DNA of 64,000 nucleotides from Streptococcus oralis (GCF_001578935.1 NZ_KQ969522.1:367426-431425), one strand, 5' to 3'; positions 17,337 to 27,006 are shown, counted from the stretch's first letter. Notes: generated by a model from the sequence alone, not told the origin. Numbers and translations: made by a program.

Positions 17337-19982
17337 TTAGATTTCTTCTTTTTTGATCAATTCTGTGCGAATCTCTTGTGGTGCTAAGAGTCCTGAATGA
17401 ACTGGATATGGTCGCTCAAGCAAGTCAAGGATTGTTTGTTGTTTTTCTGAAACACGCACATTCTCTTGACTCATATTGTAGTAACGAAGTACATATCCTT
17501 CTTCGTTTTCAGCTACCTTAAAGGCTGTCGGGCAGACTTGTGGCAAGCTGAGAGCCGCATGATTCAATAGACTACCTATCGTAGCAACACTGCCTTCTTG
17601 TTTGGCAACTTGAAGGCTAGTAAATGGCGTTTGGAAAGCCTTAGCACGACGGAAAGCTGAGAAGCGTTCTCCTGCTTGGTGGCATTCAACTGCAAATTCT
17701 ACTTCAAACTCACGCAAGCACTGAGCCTCTGGTGTTGGGAAATAACCCCAGTCACCTAACTCACCTGAGGCACGAAGAATGGTCACCGCCATGGTATCGT
17801 CTCCAAGGATTTCGTATTCGTGCAATCCTTTATTAGCCACTGTCACCCCTTTTTCATCATCATACAGACTGACAAAGGCTTGTTGGTGTTGAGGATTTTC
17901 AGGATTTTCCCATACAGGAGCTGGTTGGTTAGGGCGGGTCACGACTTCATAGATACTTTCAGAATCATTGGTCTTGCTTTGGTTATGGGTGTTAACCAAG
18001 AGACGGATTCGGTGGTCTTTAGCAGTATTGGTAAAGCGAGTCTTGAAGCGAATCTGTGGATTATCAACAAAAATAGTCATTTCAGTCTCAAGAGGAATGC
18101 TTGTCAACTCCTCTGAACGTCCAGCTTCACGCGTCATAAACTCGATGATGCCTCTTTGTTCCGCATCTAGTTTTTCATCTGCACTGACTGGAATTGTCAA
18201 TTCATGCTTGAGCAAAATTTTAGCAAAACGAGCTGTATTTTCCAAGACCTCATAACCTTCCAGCACGGCGTAGATAGGTTCTGTTCCTTTTGGTTGGAAA
18301 TAGATATACTCATTCCCGATGTCCCCGCGGTCTTCAAAGCGGATAAAGTCTTCATAGGCTTCGTGAGTTGTTTTGTCATAAACTGTGATGTTGTCATCCA
18401 CACTTACCGTTACAAATGGCGTATCAATCACTCCATTTTGGTAAATACCGTCACGGTGTTCTTGTTCTCCTTCAAGCAATTGGAAGGTTGTCCACGAAAG
18501 TGGAGCTAAGTGAACAGGGACTGTCACGCGCACTTGACGAGCGATACGAGCTTGGCGGAACTTGTCTTTTGGCAAATCATACTCAAAATTAGCTCCTAAA
18601 TCTTCAATTTTCGCTTCTACAGCATGCCCCTCCAAATCTTCAACACGGTAGCTTGGCAAGGTAAGAGCGGCCATCTTCTTGTAACCTTCTGTCGGGTGCA
18701 ATTCTTTGAAGTCACAAGTCGCAACATCAATCACTGTGCTGACCGTATCAACCTTATCATGCAAACCTGTGTTAATGACAGTAAAGAGATGGTCGCTTTG
18801 GGCTTCGTGGGTTGCGATTTTACCCTTCCATTCGTTGAGAAGGTTGGTCTTAACAAAGTTTCCAACTTGGTTGACCTTGGCAAAACGTGTTTCCATCTCA
18901 CGGTGAACCTCGTCCACGCTACAGCCACAGATACTGTCATGTGGCGCATTTTGTAGAAGAACTTTCCAAGCATAGGTCAACTGGTCTTTGTGATTGTGTC
19001 CCCCAGTAATAACGGTCAAGGGTTCCACTACCTGCTCCAGCAAGTTACTGTTTTCTTGGAAGGCTTGCTTGAGGTAAATGCGTGATGAAGAAGTGTTGGC
19101 AAGTGTGTACCAACCATCTGTTTCTTGACTGGTCAACTCACCTGTAACCGTTGATAACTGCTCTGGTAGAGCACTTTCTACTGCATGGACATAGTCATCA
19201 AAGGAACTATGCACAAAGGTCACATCTGGGAAGAGTTCATTTGCCACACGAATGGCTTCACTCAGATTTCGCTGTACAGGCTGGTGGTCACAGCCGTTCA
19301 TCATCAACCATTGGTTGGTTGAAGCGTAGTCCCGCACGTCTGACAATTTTTGTTTCCAAAAGGCCAAGGCTTCGTCCTTATCAACTGGGATTTCATTTCC
19401 GTTACTATACCAGTTGGCAAAGAGAATGCCTAGCACGCGACTACCGTCTGCACCCTGCCAGTACATTTCTGAAAATTGTGAAGTAAATTGCTCATCTTCG
19501 AGAACTTGGTTGTCAAATCCAATCGGCTTGACACCACGTCCAAAGGCTGCCACGTGAATGCCTGACTTTTGTAGGATTTGCGGAGCTTGGCCCATATTGC
19601 CAAAGGTATCTGGGAAGTAGCCAATCTGGGTAGATTTGCCCCACTTGGCTGTTTCTTGCTGCCCGATTAATGTATTGCGGACATTTGCTTCACTTGAAAT
19701 CAGGTAGTCATCCTGCAAGATGTAAAAAGGCCCAATTTTAAGCTTGCCCTCATCAATGTAGCGCTGTACCTTGTCACGGTTTTCAGGGCGAATTTCCAAA
19801 TAATCATCTAAAACAATAGTTTGTCCATCTAGGTGAAAACTCTTGAACTCTGGGTCATTTTCAAAGAGATCAAAGAGATTGTCAAAAAGCTCTACCAACT
19901 GCATGCGGTGGCTTTCAAAGGGTAGGTACCACTCACGGTCCCAGTGACTGTGTGAGATAATATGTACAACAACATTTTCCAT
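17337..19982 (-). CDS. GH38 alpha-mannosidase
   Basis: An 881-residue cytosolic enzyme. The family signature ISHSHWDREW (residues 9-18, zinc ligands) is at the N-terminus. The nucleophile Asp is in IGYFPDTFGNMG near residue 120. DSICGCSVDEVH near residue 350 carries another conserved His/Asp cluster. The C-terminal half is beta-rich. ATG 19982 follows TGAGG at good spacing; the upstream in-frame ATG would add only five residues. It corresponds to pneumococcal SP_2143, which cleaves alpha-mannose from N-glycan cores. It lies between GH125 and ROK genes on the same strand. Confidence 0.93.
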   Translation of the reverse strand: MENVVVHIISHSHWDREWYLPFESHRMQLVELFDNLFDLFENDPEFKSFHLDGQTIVLDDYLEIRPENRDKVQRYIDEGKLKIGPFYILQDDYLISSEANVRNTLIGQQETAKWGKSTQIGYFPDTFGNMGQAPQILQKSGIHVAAFGRGVKPIGFDNQVLEDEQFTSQFSEMYWQGADGSRVLGILFANWYSNGNEIPVDKDEALAFWKQKLSDVRDYASTNQWLMMNGCDHQPVQRNLSEAIRVANELFPDVTFVHSSFDDYVHAVESALPEQLSTVTGELTSQETDGWYTLANTSSSRIYLKQAFQENSNLLEQVVEPLTVITGGHNHKDQLTYAWKVLLQNAPHDSICGCSVDEVHREMETRFAKVNQVGNFVKTNLLNEWKGKIATHEAQSDHLFTVINTGLHDKVDTVSTVIDVATCDFKELHPTEGYKKMAALTLPSYRVEDLEGHAVEAKIEDLGANFEYDLPKDKFRQARIARQVRVTVPVHLAPLSWTTFQLLEGEQEHRDGIYQNGVIDTPFVTVSVDDNITVYDKTTHEAYEDFIRFEDRGDIGNEYIYFQPKGTEPIYAVLEGYEVLENTARFAKILLKHELTIPVSADEKLDAEQRGIIEFMTREAGRSEELTSIPLETEMTIFVDNPQIRFKTRFTNTAKDHRIRLLVNTHNQSKTNDSESIYEVVTRPNQPAPVWENPENPQHQQAFVSLYDDEKGVTVANKGLHEYEILGDDTMAVTILRASGELGDWGYFPTPEAQCLREFEVEFAVECHQAGERFSAFRRAKAFQTPFTSLQVAKQEGSVATIGSLLNHAALSLPQVCPTAFKVAENEEGYVLRYYNMSQENVRVSEKQQTILDLLERPYPVHSGLLAPQEIRTELIKKEEI

Positions 19983-20072
19983 GAAGTAAAACCTCATTCT
20001 AACTTAAATTTTAACGTTTTAAATGTAAAGGTGTGATTCTGACACGAATCGATTGAGCGAAAGTGTGCTCCT

Positions 20073-20226
20073 TATACTAAATGAAAATCAAAGAACAAAC
20101 TAGGAAGCTAGCCGCAGTCTGCTCAAAGCACTGCTTTGAGGTTGTGGATAGAACTGATGAAGTCAGTAACCATACCTACGGCAAGGCGAAGCTGACGTGG
20201 TTTGAGGAGATTTTCGAAGAGTATTA
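20073..20226 (-). repeat. BOX repeat element, second copy
   Basis: About 154 bases, closely similar to the copy at 14239-14390 and in the same orientation. It occupies most of the gap between GH125 and GH38, so it would form hairpins in the intercistronic mRNA. Its boxA end overlaps the TAA stop of the GH125 gene. Confidence 0.93.
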
Positions 20227-21504
20227 GCGAATATCCAGGTAATCCAAGACTAATTCACAGAACATCATGTTGGCCCAAGAGAACCATTCACGAGAGTAGA
20301 GCGTTGGGTCATCAACGTGGAAGCTTTCGTGCAAAACACCTGTGCCTCCATCGCAGGCAACCAGCTGATCCAGCAAGAATTTCTTCTCTGCCTTATCTCT
20401 TGTTGTCAAACCTTGGATAGAAAGGGCAATGGGCCAAATATAGCGATAGAAGGTATGGGAACTTCCGAGGCCGCTAGCATATTTACCTTGGTAAAAATAT
20501 GGATTTTCAGGGCTCAGAATGGTACGACGTGTGGCTTGATACACTTCGTCTTCAATGTCGCAATAGCCCAGATAAGGCGCCGCCAGCAGACTTGGTACAT
20601 TTGGGTCATCCATGATGCTAGCATTCCCTAAACCATCCACTTCAAAGGCGTAAATCTTTTCACCCTTGCTATTAGTTGTGTAGGCGTAATTTTCGATGCC
20701 TTCTTGGATTTCAGCCTGGAGACGCTTAGCGTCAGCAATAATACTCTCGCCATCATCTAGTTCCAATGTAGCAAAGATTTCTTGGACATAACCCAAGACG
20801 ACTACGGCAAACATATTGGACGGAATCAAATAGCTATATTGACAGCAGTCATCACTCGGACGGAAGGCTGACCAAGTCATACCTGTCACTGCAAAGTCAG
20901 GTCCAAAGCCATCATTTACCAAAGTGTCTTCCTTGCGGTCCGTATCACGAACAAAACGATAAGGAGAGTTCTTGTGGTCTTGTTCCACTGTCCAGAGATG
21001 AAGAATTTCCTTGGTAGCTGCGACAAAAGTTTCATCAAACTGACTGGTTTCCCCTGTTTCTTTCCAAAGGAGATAAGCCAGCTGCAAAGGATAGCAAAGG
21101 GAGTCCACCTCATACTTGCGCTCCCAGATCCAGCCGTTAAGATCTGTGTGGTCGGTCTCATGGTGACCCTTCCAGTTCTCCTCAATGTTAAAGGAGTTGG
21201 CATAGGGATCCTTGAGGATCAAGGTCATCTGGCGCTTGACCAAACCTGCAATGGTCTGACGCAAGAGAGAATCTCTCTTAGCCACATGAAGGTAGGGTCT
21301 GAGTTGGGCTGTCGAATCCCGAAGCCACATGGCAGGAATATCCCCAGTCAAGACAAAAGTTGAGCCATCTTCTAGAATCTCGACCGTATTGTCCAAGGTA
21401 TCGGTGTAGCAGCGTTCAAAAACTACCACCCACTCTGGATGCTCCTTGGCCTTTTCTGCCACTTGATCCAGCCATTCTCTGACAATTTCTTTTGTATAAA
21501 CCAT
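20224..21504 (-). CDS. GH125 exo-alpha-1,6-mannosidase
   Basis: 426 residues, an (alpha/alpha)6-barrel enzyme without a signal peptide. Characteristic stretches: GDIPAMWLRDSTAQLRPY near residue 54, NGFG-type DGFGPDFAVTGMTWSAF, and the C-terminal HESFHVDDPTLYSREWFSWA. It corresponds to pneumococcal SP_2144, which removes terminal alpha-1,6-mannose. ATG 21504 starts the conserved protein (MVYTKEIVREWLDQ); the frame is open to a TTG seven codons upstream. It is the first gene of the GH125-GH38-ROK-GH20 series. Confidence 0.93.
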   Translation of the reverse strand: MVYTKEIVREWLDQVAEKAKEHPEWVVVFERCYTDTLDNTVEILEDGSTFVLTGDIPAMWLRDSTAQLRPYLHVAKRDSLLRQTIAGLVKRQMTLILKDPYANSFNIEENWKGHHETDHTDLNGWIWERKYEVDSLCYPLQLAYLLWKETGETSQFDETFVAATKEILHLWTVEQDHKNSPYRFVRDTDRKEDTLVNDGFGPDFAVTGMTWSAFRPSDDCCQYSYLIPSNMFAVVVLGYVQEIFATLELDDGESIIADAKRLQAEIQEGIENYAYTTNSKGEKIYAFEVDGLGNASIMDDPNVPSLLAAPYLGYCDIEDEVYQATRRTILSPENPYFYQGKYASGLGSSHTFYRYIWPIALSIQGLTTRDKAEKKFLLDQLVACDGGTGVLHESFHVDDPTLYSREWFSWANMMFCELVLDYLDIR

Positions 21505-21608
21505 AGCCAACAAACTCTCTTTCAAACAAACATTTTTTCATTTTCAGTATAAAAAAAATCACCCCTAAAAGATATACACAAACTAAAGTCGTTTTGAAAC
21601 AAACTTAT

Positions 21609-21638
21609 GAAAAAAAGTTGGGGCTCTCCCCCAACTTT
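21609..21638 (-). terminator. Terminator of the 457-residue membrane protein gene
   Basis: AAAAGTTGGGG / CCCCAACTTTT, an 11-pair stem followed on the minus strand by T7. It isolates the preceding gene from GH125. The remaining ~100 bases before GH125 carry only a TATACT-like -10. Confidence 0.9.
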
Positions 21639-21639
21639 T

Positions 21640-23013
21640 CTATTCACTTTTCTTTTCGTCTTTTTTAACCTCTATCAAATGATACTCTTTTCTTTGGAGT
21701 TCTTCTTTTAACACTTCAAAATCTTCTAGCCCTCCACCATAGATTGGCCTTATACCCTCCTTAGCGACTAAATTGTCATCTTTCAATTCGTAACCATTGA
21801 AACCATAGTACTTGTAACTAACATTTGTAAATAAACTACCTTTACGCGTTACTTTATACACTGTAATTATATCAATGTCAGCACTTGACGTATTTCCTAT
21901 TCCTGTAGTGATACCAATATAACTACCCTGAGGTTCTAAAGTATAGGTTTCGTTAGTACTATTCCTATTTAGCTCCTTGCTGTATGCATCGTTTTTCTTC
22001 AATACATCAATTAAATTCTTCACATCTTTCGCATCTTTTAGACCTTCAACTGTTACTTCTACAGTTTTAGAGTCTACCACTCTTCCTTCTGCTTTCAAAG
22101 AATCGATACTTACGTCTTTCACTTTCAAAGTGACTTTGTCGCCATTTTTCAAGTTTCTTGGACGTCTACCATTTTCAAAATCAAAGTAGGCTTCATCCTT
22201 AGAATTTTTAGTGATTGTAATAGTGCCAGAACCGTTAAGTCCAGTGAATGTTACAGGTGTTTCTGTCAACAAGTCAGAAGCTGAAACCTTTTCATATTCT
22301 TTAAGATTTTCAACTTTGAAAGTTTTCTTTTCAGCTTTAAATGGTGAGTTTTTTGAGCTTGTTGTTACAGTGAACGTAACTTCGTCCCCATTTTTGAGAC
22401 CATTTGTTTTGTCAAATTCATAATGGACACTACTAATCATCGCTTCTGCTTGTATCAATTTAGACGCCAATTTGCCATCTCTTGACACTTCTGCGTAAAT
22501 AATAGGATCTTTTTTAGCCAAACCAGCTGCCTGGTCTTTATTAAAGCCTACTTTTTGGTATGCTATTTCTGCTACTTTCTCAGCAATATCTTGACTATTA
22601 TAAGTTACCATTCCAGATTCTTCATAACCTGAGAACTCAACTTTAACGTCGCCAATCAAGCTTTTTGGTTGTGACTGGATAACATTGTATCCCACAAATG
22701 CCACAATAATAACAGCTACTGCCACAAGAGCTGCAATGATTTCTTTGCGTTTCGTTGCAAACAGTCCTTTGGTTTTTTCAACTACTTGTTGAGCTGAAGC
22801 CGCAGCTGAAGCTTTTGCATCTTCTTTCTGTTCTGATTTAGAATCTTTCTCTTCCACCACTTCTTCAGATTGGTCATCTTTTACTTGCTCAGAAGCAGTT
22901 TCTTCCACAGTTTCTAGTTCTTGAGTAGCAACTGACTCCACATCCTCTACAGGCGTGTTTTCAACCTTCTCTACAGATTCTTCGTTATTCACATTATTTA
23001 CCGAATCACTCAT
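21640..23013 (-). CDS. Single-pass membrane protein with repeated beta-sandwich-like domains, function unknown
   Basis: 457 residues. Residues 1-~85 are acidic and probably disordered in the cytoplasm. One membrane helix follows (KEIIAALVAVAVIIVAFVGY, about 88-107). The extracytoplasmic part contains at least two related units: VKVEFSGYEESGMVTYNS...LKNGDEVTFTV and VTFTGLNGSGTITITKNS...LKNGDKVTLKV. This topology resembles YvbJ-like envelope proteins, but no zinc ribbon is seen. It sits between GH125 and GH92, which I recall as adjacent in S. pneumoniae, and is divergent from GH92. It has its own terminator. Confidence 0.75.
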   Translation of the reverse strand: MSDSVNNVNNEESVEKVENTPVEDVESVATQELETVEETASEQVKDDQSEEVVEEKDSKSEQKEDAKASAAASAQQVVEKTKGLFATKRKEIIAALVAVAVIIVAFVGYNVIQSQPKSLIGDVKVEFSGYEESGMVTYNSQDIAEKVAEIAYQKVGFNKDQAAGLAKKDPIIYAEVSRDGKLASKLIQAEAMISSVHYEFDKTNGLKNGDEVTFTVTTSSKNSPFKAEKKTFKVENLKEYEKVSASDLLTETPVTFTGLNGSGTITITKNSKDEAYFDFENGRRPRNLKNGDKVTLKVKDVSIDSLKAEGRVVDSKTVEVTVEGLKDAKDVKNLIDVLKKNDAYSKELNRNSTNETYTLEPQGSYIGITTGIGNTSSADIDIITVYKVTRKGSLFTNVSYKYYGFNGYELKDDNLVAKEGIRPIYGGGLEDFEVLKEELQRKEYHLIEVKKDEKKSE

Positions 23014-23078
23014 AAAAAAATCCCCTTTTCTTTTTTATTGTCTCCATTCTAACAAAAGAATGAATATTTGTAAATTAT

Positions 23079-23121
23079 TAACCGAAATTTATAGGGGCAT
23101 TCACTTTTTAAAATTCGGTTA
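23079..23121. promoter_or_regulatory. Inverted repeat operator candidate between divergent genes
   Basis: TAACCGAA (23079-23086) and TTCGGTTA (23114-23121) are perfect inverse copies with 27 bases between. The symmetry continues imperfectly into flanking AT. A TATACT-like -10 for GH92 lies 15 bases to the right. It fits a repressor operator shared by the divergent promoters; the regulator is unknown. Confidence 0.5.
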
Positions 23122-23171
23122 TTGGCAATTTCATGTTATACTAAACAAAAACTCCAACAGAAAGCTTTTTT

Positions 23172-25259
23172 ATGAAAACACTACTTGAAACCATCGATAC
23201 CCGCTTTGGCACAGCCAGTAAACATGCTTTTTCCAGAGGCAACACCCTGCCCTATACAGGCGTTCCTTTTGGGATGAATTATTTTGTGCCTCAGACCAGT
23301 GACCAGGAGGGAGCTTGGTTTTTCGATCCACATCTACCCATCTTTCAGGGGATTCGATTAACCCATCAGCCCAGTCCTTGGATTGGCGACTACTCTTGGC
23401 TCCTTCTGACGCCTGTCACAGGTCAGCTGGGGGGAGACAGTCTCTTCCATCGCCAGTCTTCCTATGATATAGATAAGGCCTCTTTCCAACCTCATTATCT
23501 GAAGATTTTTTCCCTGCGCTATCAGATTGAAAGTCAACTGACACCGACTTGCTACGGCGCTTCTATTCGTTTGGATCAAAAGCAAGGCAAAGCCCTCTCC
23601 CTCTATCTTCACGCAGCAGATGACTTGACAGTCAAGCAAGTAGATAAGCGAACTCTTGCCCTGCGTCAAGAGGGCAAAACTGAGACCAATAAAAATCCTC
23701 TGTTACTGTTTACTGCTCTACAAATGGATACGGATATTCTTGCTGTCAAACCAGAAGGTGGTGACTGGCGAATTGACTTAGCAAGCAGTCATGCTGAAAT
23801 CCAGCTAGCAACTTCTTTCATATCGCCTTCTCAAGCTCTGCTTAATCTACCTCAAAAGGACTTTGACAGCTGTAAAGCAAGTGCGAAAGCGGACTGGGAA
23901 AATCTCCTCCATCGTTTTGATATTATGGATACAGGAGAGGCTGACCGAACCTTCTTTGACCACTGCCTCTACAGACTCTTCCTATTTCCTCAAACTTTTT
24001 ATGAGGTTGATGAATCAGGGCAAGCCATCCACATGGATCTGGCTACTGGTATTGTCAAACCCGGCGTCCTCTTTAGCAACAATGGTTTCTGGGATACCTT
24101 CCGGACTACATTTCCCCTCTTTGCCCTTATCATACCGGAGCACTATCACCACTTTTTAGAAGGTTTCCTCAATAGCTACCGCGATACTGGATTCCTTCCA
24201 AAATGGCTGGCCCCAGACGAGCGTGGTATGATGCCTGGTACCCTTTTAGACGGCATTATCGCAGATAGCGCCTGCAAGGACATGGCCCCCGACCTAGAAA
24301 AAGAACTCCTTCAGGCCATGCTTGAAACAGCCACTAAGTCCGACCCTCTCGGCATCAATGGCCGCCACGGACTAGCCCAATACCAAGAACTGGGCTACCT
24401 CTCTACCGACCACCACGAAAGCGTCAGCCATACCCTAGACTACGCCTATAGTGACTTTTGTATCGCCAGCTGTGCCGAAAAGCTTGGTCAGAATGACATC
24501 GCGGAAACTTATAGAACTTCGTCACAAAATTACCGCCATCTATTTGACGCTGAGACAGGTTACATGCGAGCGCGAGACAGTCAAGGAAACTTCCGCCCCG
24601 ACTTCTCCCCTTATAGTTGGGGACGCGACTACGCCGAATGCTCTGCCATTCAAGCGACTTTAGGCGTCCTCCACGACATCCCAGGCTTAATCCGACTTAT
24701 GGGTGGAAAAGAAGCATTTAGCCACTATCTTTTAAAAGCCTGTCAGGATACTCCTCTCTTTGAAACGACAGGCTATGGTTACGAGATTCATGAAATGAGC
24801 GAGATGGCTACCGCTCCTTTTGGGCAATTCGCCATTTCCAACCAGCCTAGCTTCCACATTCCTTATCTCTTCCGCTATAGTGACTACCCTGACTATACAT
24901 CTCTTCTCATCAAGACGCTACGCCAGAAAGCCTTTCACCCAAGTTGGGAAGCCTATCCTGGCGATGAGGACAACGGTAGTCTCTCGGCCTGGTACATCTG
25001 GTCGATCCTTGGATTCTATCCAACCTGTCCAGGCAAAGCAAGCTATGATCTCGGAATTCCCCTCTTTGACCATCTCCGTATCTACCTCGCTAAAGAGAAT
25101 AAATGGCTGGACATTATTGCTGAGCAAAACTACAGCCATTTCAACTTTGTCAAAGACTGCCGATTGGACAAGACCCCAGTATCTAGCATTCAACACCAAG
25201 ACCTCTTGAAAGCTGAGCAACTGACCTTCACCCTCGGCTGGTTGCCAAGTCACTCATAA
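23172..25259 (+). CDS. GH92 alpha-mannosidase
   Basis: A 695-residue calcium-dependent exo-alpha-mannosidase family protein. It shows the family pattern in the order PYTGVPFGMNYFVP, GIRLTHQPSPWIGDYS, SNNGFWDTFRTTFPLF, HESVSHTLDYAYSDF, SPYSWGRDYAECSA and GDEDNGSLSAWYIWSILGFY. No signal peptide or LPXTG is seen, so it is cytosolic and acts on imported glycans. It corresponds to pneumococcal SP_2145 (alpha-1,2-mannosidase in my memory). It is the only glycosidase of the locus on the plus strand. No strong ribosome site is seen before the ATG; AACAGAAAG is the best candidate. Confidence 0.92.
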   Translation: MKTLLETIDTRFGTASKHAFSRGNTLPYTGVPFGMNYFVPQTSDQEGAWFFDPHLPIFQGIRLTHQPSPWIGDYSWLLLTPVTGQLGGDSLFHRQSSYDIDKASFQPHYLKIFSLRYQIESQLTPTCYGASIRLDQKQGKALSLYLHAADDLTVKQVDKRTLALRQEGKTETNKNPLLLFTALQMDTDILAVKPEGGDWRIDLASSHAEIQLATSFISPSQALLNLPQKDFDSCKASAKADWENLLHRFDIMDTGEADRTFFDHCLYRLFLFPQTFYEVDESGQAIHMDLATGIVKPGVLFSNNGFWDTFRTTFPLFALIIPEHYHHFLEGFLNSYRDTGFLPKWLAPDERGMMPGTLLDGIIADSACKDMAPDLEKELLQAMLETATKSDPLGINGRHGLAQYQELGYLSTDHHESVSHTLDYAYSDFCIASCAEKLGQNDIAETYRTSSQNYRHLFDAETGYMRARDSQGNFRPDFSPYSWGRDYAECSAIQATLGVLHDIPGLIRLMGGKEAFSHYLLKACQDTPLFETTGYGYEIHEMSEMATAPFGQFAISNQPSFHIPYLFRYSDYPDYTSLLIKTLRQKAFHPSWEAYPGDEDNGSLSAWYIWSILGFYPTCPGKASYDLGIPLFDHLRIYLAKENKWLDIIAEQNYSHFNFVKDCRLDKTPVSSIQHQDLLKAEQLTFTLGWLPSHS

Positions 25260-25262
25260 CCA

Positions 25263-25292
25263 AAAGAACCTTTGCATCGCGCAAAGGTTCTT
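25263..25292. terminator. Bidirectional terminator between GH92 and GH29
   Basis: GAACCTTTGC / GCAAAGGTTC, a ten-pair stem followed by a T-rich tail on the plus strand and TTTTGG on the other. Confidence 0.85.
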
Positions 25293-25295
25293 CTT

Positions 25296-26978
25296 TTATG
25301 AAACTTGAACTTGAAGCTGAGCAACAAGCTGACCCTCTACCGTCAGATTCAGATAAAAGTCCAAGGTTTTATCTCCTGCAAAATACAAGGTTGGTAGCAT
25401 TAGCTTTTTTTCAGTCTCGCCAACTTGAAACACAAGGACTTGAATCTCGTCCCGATAAGCGACACCATGCACACCCGTCCCTGGTTGAATCGAAATCTTA
25501 GCTTCCAAAGGACTATTAGATTCTCTGCGCTTCACTGTAAAGTGGACATTTTCTCCCTTGGTCACAGCTAGACTTTTTTCTGAAAACTCTAGCTGCTGAA
25601 CAGCTTCTTTTCTCGACAAGGTAGGTGTTTTATAGAGTGAAATTTTGGTCAACAAAGGCAAAGCCTGGGCCTCTGTAATGGTCACACGAATTTTCTGCGC
25701 CTCAACGATTGGCCCTCGCAAGAGACGTTTGTAGCCAACAGTATAACCAGTTCCAAACTCCTGCCAGACGCCATCCAACTCTACCTGAACATGGAAAGCA
25801 GCGATGCGTTGCCCTAGCTTCAAATCTTCCCTTAACTCAATTACATCAAAAGTTTTAGGAGCCCCTAAATCGAGCTCTAATTGGATTGGTAACTCTGCAT
25901 CACTTGCCCATGAACTGGTATCCCGTCCATCTGTCAGATGGTGGCAGGCAAAGTCTGATGATAGAGCAGGACCAGATACCTTGGCTCCCAGAGCCAAATC
26001 TTCTTTATAGAGTTCGTCACGGTAGGCAGCAAATTCATAGAGACGCTGGATATCCTTTTCGTCAAAAAGTCCATCTTGGTTTGGTGGGATATTGAGCAAA
26101 AGTGGAGTTCCCCGCCCTACCGAGTGAAAGTAGATTTCGACCAACTCCTCGAGAGACTTGGAATCCTGATCCTCATGGTAAAACCAGCCCGGTCGAAGGG
26201 AGACATCTGCTTCACCGATTGAAAATAGTGTTCCTTCTGAATCCCCATGTTGCAGATAATCTAGTGCAGCCTCAGTCCCCAACTGGTCTGGCTTGACTTT
26301 TTGCCATAGCGGATCCCCTGCATAGCCTCGTTCATTGCCAATCCAGCGAATACTAGTGCCTTCCGTTGAGAAAATCAAGCAATCGCCCTGCAAGTCACGA
26401 ATGGTTTCAAACCATTTCTCAAATTCATAATTGACCTTTTGAGCGCCCTCTCCTCTGGCACCATCCATCCAAACCTCAGCAAACTTCCCTCCATTACCAT
26501 AGGCAGGATTCGACAAAATCTCCTTCAACTGGGCTAAATAATAGGCATTGTACTCTGCCTGCCTGTCTACATGGTAGAGAGGGCTGTGGGCATCCCAAGG
26601 AGACAAATACACTCCCATATCCATATCAAACTCAGTCACAGCTTGGGATACTTCAAGGAGCAAATCTCCCTTTCCATCCCTCCAAGGACTGGCTTTGACC
26701 GAATAATCTGTGTAAGCTGTCGGATAAAGGACAAAGCCGTCGTGGTGCTTGACCACCAAAATCAACTTTTTAAAGCCCGTTTCCTTGAGTACCCGAACCC
26801 ATTCCCGCGCATCCAACTTGGTCGGGTTAAAACGCTTGGGATCCTCTTGCCCACTTCCCCATTCTTGGTCATAAAAGGTATTGGGGCCAAAGTGGATAAA
26901 GGCTGCTAGTTCATCTTCCAGATAAGCTAGCTGAGCCTGGCTTGGTAATGGTCCATGCGGTTTTATTTTCGTCATCAT
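25296..26978 (-). CDS. GH29 alpha-L-fucosidase with C-terminal discoidin-like domain
   Basis: About 560 residues. The GH29 barrel comes first (FIHFGPNTFYDQEWG near residue 27; VVKHHDGFVLYPT; nucleophile region VWMDGARGEG). Then, from about residue 330, an F5/8 type C (discoidin)-like domain (HLTDGRDTSSWASDAELPIQ) and a final beta-rich segment. It lacks a signal peptide. It corresponds to pneumococcal SP_2146, which I recall as an alpha-1,3/4-fucosidase acting on Lewis-type termini. The start is at one of two adjacent ATGs (26978 or 26975). The long leader region contains two paired palindromes. Confidence 0.9.
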   Translation of the reverse strand: MMTKIKPHGPLPSQAQLAYLEDELAAFIHFGPNTFYDQEWGSGQEDPKRFNPTKLDAREWVRVLKETGFKKLILVVKHHDGFVLYPTAYTDYSVKASPWRDGKGDLLLEVSQAVTEFDMDMGVYLSPWDAHSPLYHVDRQAEYNAYYLAQLKEILSNPAYGNGGKFAEVWMDGARGEGAQKVNYEFEKWFETIRDLQGDCLIFSTEGTSIRWIGNERGYAGDPLWQKVKPDQLGTEAALDYLQHGDSEGTLFSIGEADVSLRPGWFYHEDQDSKSLEELVEIYFHSVGRGTPLLLNIPPNQDGLFDEKDIQRLYEFAAYRDELYKEDLALGAKVSGPALSSDFACHHLTDGRDTSSWASDAELPIQLELDLGAPKTFDVIELREDLKLGQRIAAFHVQVELDGVWQEFGTGYTVGYKRLLRGPIVEAQKIRVTITEAQALPLLTKISLYKTPTLSRKEAVQQLEFSEKSLAVTKGENVHFTVKRRESNSPLEAKISIQPGTGVHGVAYRDEIQVLVFQVGETEKKLMLPTLYFAGDKTLDFYLNLTVEGQLVAQLQVQVS

Positions 26979-27006
26979 CTCACATCTCTTTCTCTTGTTC
27001 ACAAAG

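Noticed and set aside
19997-20060. cre site upstream of GH38 (TTTAAAACGTTAAAA)
   Set aside because: It misses two fixed positions of the consensus; not strong enough to list.
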